DNA of 5,297 bases, from positions 1-5,297 of the forward strand of contig SKXI01000069.1 in assembly GCA_007128515.1 (NCBI GenBank), read 5' to 3'. The stretch comes from Halococcaceae archaeon. Its GTDB lineage: Archaea > Halobacteriota > Halobacteria > Halobacteriales > Halalkalicoccaceae. The notes under the pieces are model-generated. The model worked only from the letters and a program-made list of their open reading frames with translations, was not told the origin of the DNA and ran no database searches. Position numbers and translations under genes: made by a program. Shown here one piece after another: positions 4,542 to 5,297 of the stretch; position 1 is the stretch's first letter; the number at the start of each line of letters is the position of its first letter.

Positions 4542-5297
4542 CTACAGCGCGTCGAGGAAGCGGTCGAACGCTCCGGTCTCCGGATGGAGGTGCGAGTACG
4601 TCCCGAGCGTCGCGTACTCGACGAGACCGTCTCGTTCGTCCGAGATCCCGGTCCCGCGCTCGACGTCGAACGCGAACCGGGCGTCGGGGCCGACCGCCGC
4701 GCTCGAGTAGTGGAACTCGTGGCCCCGGTGTCGCTCGCCCGCCCGCGCGGTGAGGGTCTCTTCCCGTGCACCGAGTTCGACGTGGTCGAGCGCCTGGTAC
4801 CGTTCGTGCATCCGAACCGCGGCGGGGAGCACGCCGGCCATCGGGTAGGTCTCGCCGTCGGTCGTGGAGAGCGACTCCGAGAGCGCCATCATCCCGCCGC
4901 ACTCGCCGAACACGGGGAGACCGTCCGCCGCTCGGTCGGCGAGCGTCGCCAGCGCGCGCGAGTCCGCGAGCACCTCCCCGTGGAGTTCGGGATAGCCGCC
5001 GGGGAGGTAGACGCCGTCGGAGTCGGGAAGCGGGTCGTCGGCGACCGGGGAGAACGTCACGACAGCCGCACGTTCCCGGAACCGCTCGGCGGTCGCTGGA
5101 TACGAGAAACAGAACGCCGCGTCGCTGGCGACGGCGACGGTCCGATCGACCCGCCCCCGGTCCCGTCGCTCGCCCTCGGCCGGCGGCGTCGGCTCGCCGC
5201 GCTCGTGGGCGAGGCGTGCGAGCGCCTCGGCGTCGAGGCAGTCGGCGGCCGCGTCGAGCGCCTCCCGGTCGATCGGCGCCTCGTCGCCCATGTGGAG
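4542..5297 (-). CDS. cbiA: Cobyrinate a,c-diamide synthase, C-terminal half (partial)
   Basis: The enzyme amidates the a- and c-side chains of cobyrinate (or hydrogenobyrinate) with ATP and glutamine in cobalamin synthesis. The window holds the last 252 codons; the frame stays open to the window edge, reading LHMGDEAP at the edge, which matches the linker after the N-terminal ATP-binding (dethiobiotin-synthetase-like) domain, so the ATG at 5289-5291 is internal and not the start. The class I glutamine amidotransferase domain is complete. Numbered from that Met: PGGYPELH (97-104), the nucleophile elbow FGECGGMM (128-135) with Cys131, RGHEFHYS (189-196), and a His in TYSHLHPE (231-238) for the catalytic triad. 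GGYPELH and GHEFHYS favour CbiA over the related cobyric acid synthase CbiP. The nickel-cofactor homologue CfbB is unlikely in a haloarchaeon, since these lack methanogenesis. The stop is TAG at 4542-4544. Other cobalamin genes may lie beyond the right edge. Confidence 0.9.
   Translation of the reverse strand, partial: LHMGDEAPIDREALDAAADCLDAEALARLAHERGEPTPPAEGERRDRGRVDRTVAVASDAAFCFSYPATAERFRERAAVVTFSPVADDPLPDSDGVYLPGGYPELHGEVLADSRALATLADRAADGLPVFGECGGMMALSESLSTTDGETYPMAGVLPAAVRMHERYQALDHVELGAREETLTARAGERHRGHEFHYSSAAVGPDARFAFDVERGTGISDERDGLVEYATLGTYSHLHPETGAFDRFLDAL

Noticed and set aside
3236..4753. 505-codon plus-strand open frame
   Set aside because: It is antisense to truD and the end of cbiA; its R/P/D-rich composition is the usual shadow of haloarchaeal coding DNA and shows no domain.

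Overview
This window looks like chromosomal DNA of a haloarchaeon (class Halobacteria). The signs are GC-rich coding sequence with a strong C/G preference at third positions, acidic proteins (D/E-rich, few K), GTG starts, archaea-type gene content (RNA polymerase subunit P, L37Ae/eL43, Pcc1, archaeal-type TruD), TATA-like boxes about 26-28 bp upstream of start codons as in leaderless haloarchaeal mRNAs, and no CTAG tetranucleotide that I could find by eye. I cannot name the species.

Left block (1-1336, minus strand). A DUF2103 zinc-ribbon protein is followed, after a 77-bp gap holding a hairpin and a TATA box, by a tightly packed information-processing operon: rpl37ae (eL43), rpoP (RNA polymerase subunit P) and pcc1 (KEOPS subunit, cut by the window start). 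The last three overlap as ATGA and GTGA junctions, so ribosome, RNA polymerase and tRNA t6A-modification parts are co-transcribed and probably translationally coupled. The eL43 protein has lost all the cysteines of the usual zinc ribbon.

Middle (1337-3142). A 153-bp divergent intergenic region with a TATA-like box for each direction separates DUF2103 from a plus-strand MATE-family multidrug/Na+ antiporter (1490-2887). The 255-bp region between the MATE gene and the convergent truD gene is less GC-rich in its first part. It carries two TATA-like boxes 29 bp apart flanking a dyad, followed by nested inverted repeats and a T-rich end. This is the one stretch that the protein genes do not explain, and it could be a small RNA gene.

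Right block (3143-5297, minus strand). The end of a cobyrinate a,c-diamide synthase gene (cbiA, N-terminal half outside the window) is followed 34 bp later by truD (tRNA pseudouridine-13 synthase), which appears to have its own leaderless promoter. Apart from the eL43 cysteine loss and the 2911-3043 region, this is ordinary haloarchaeal housekeeping sequence. I see no mobile element, CRISPR array, tRNA or rRNA, and I did not find a convincing new system.
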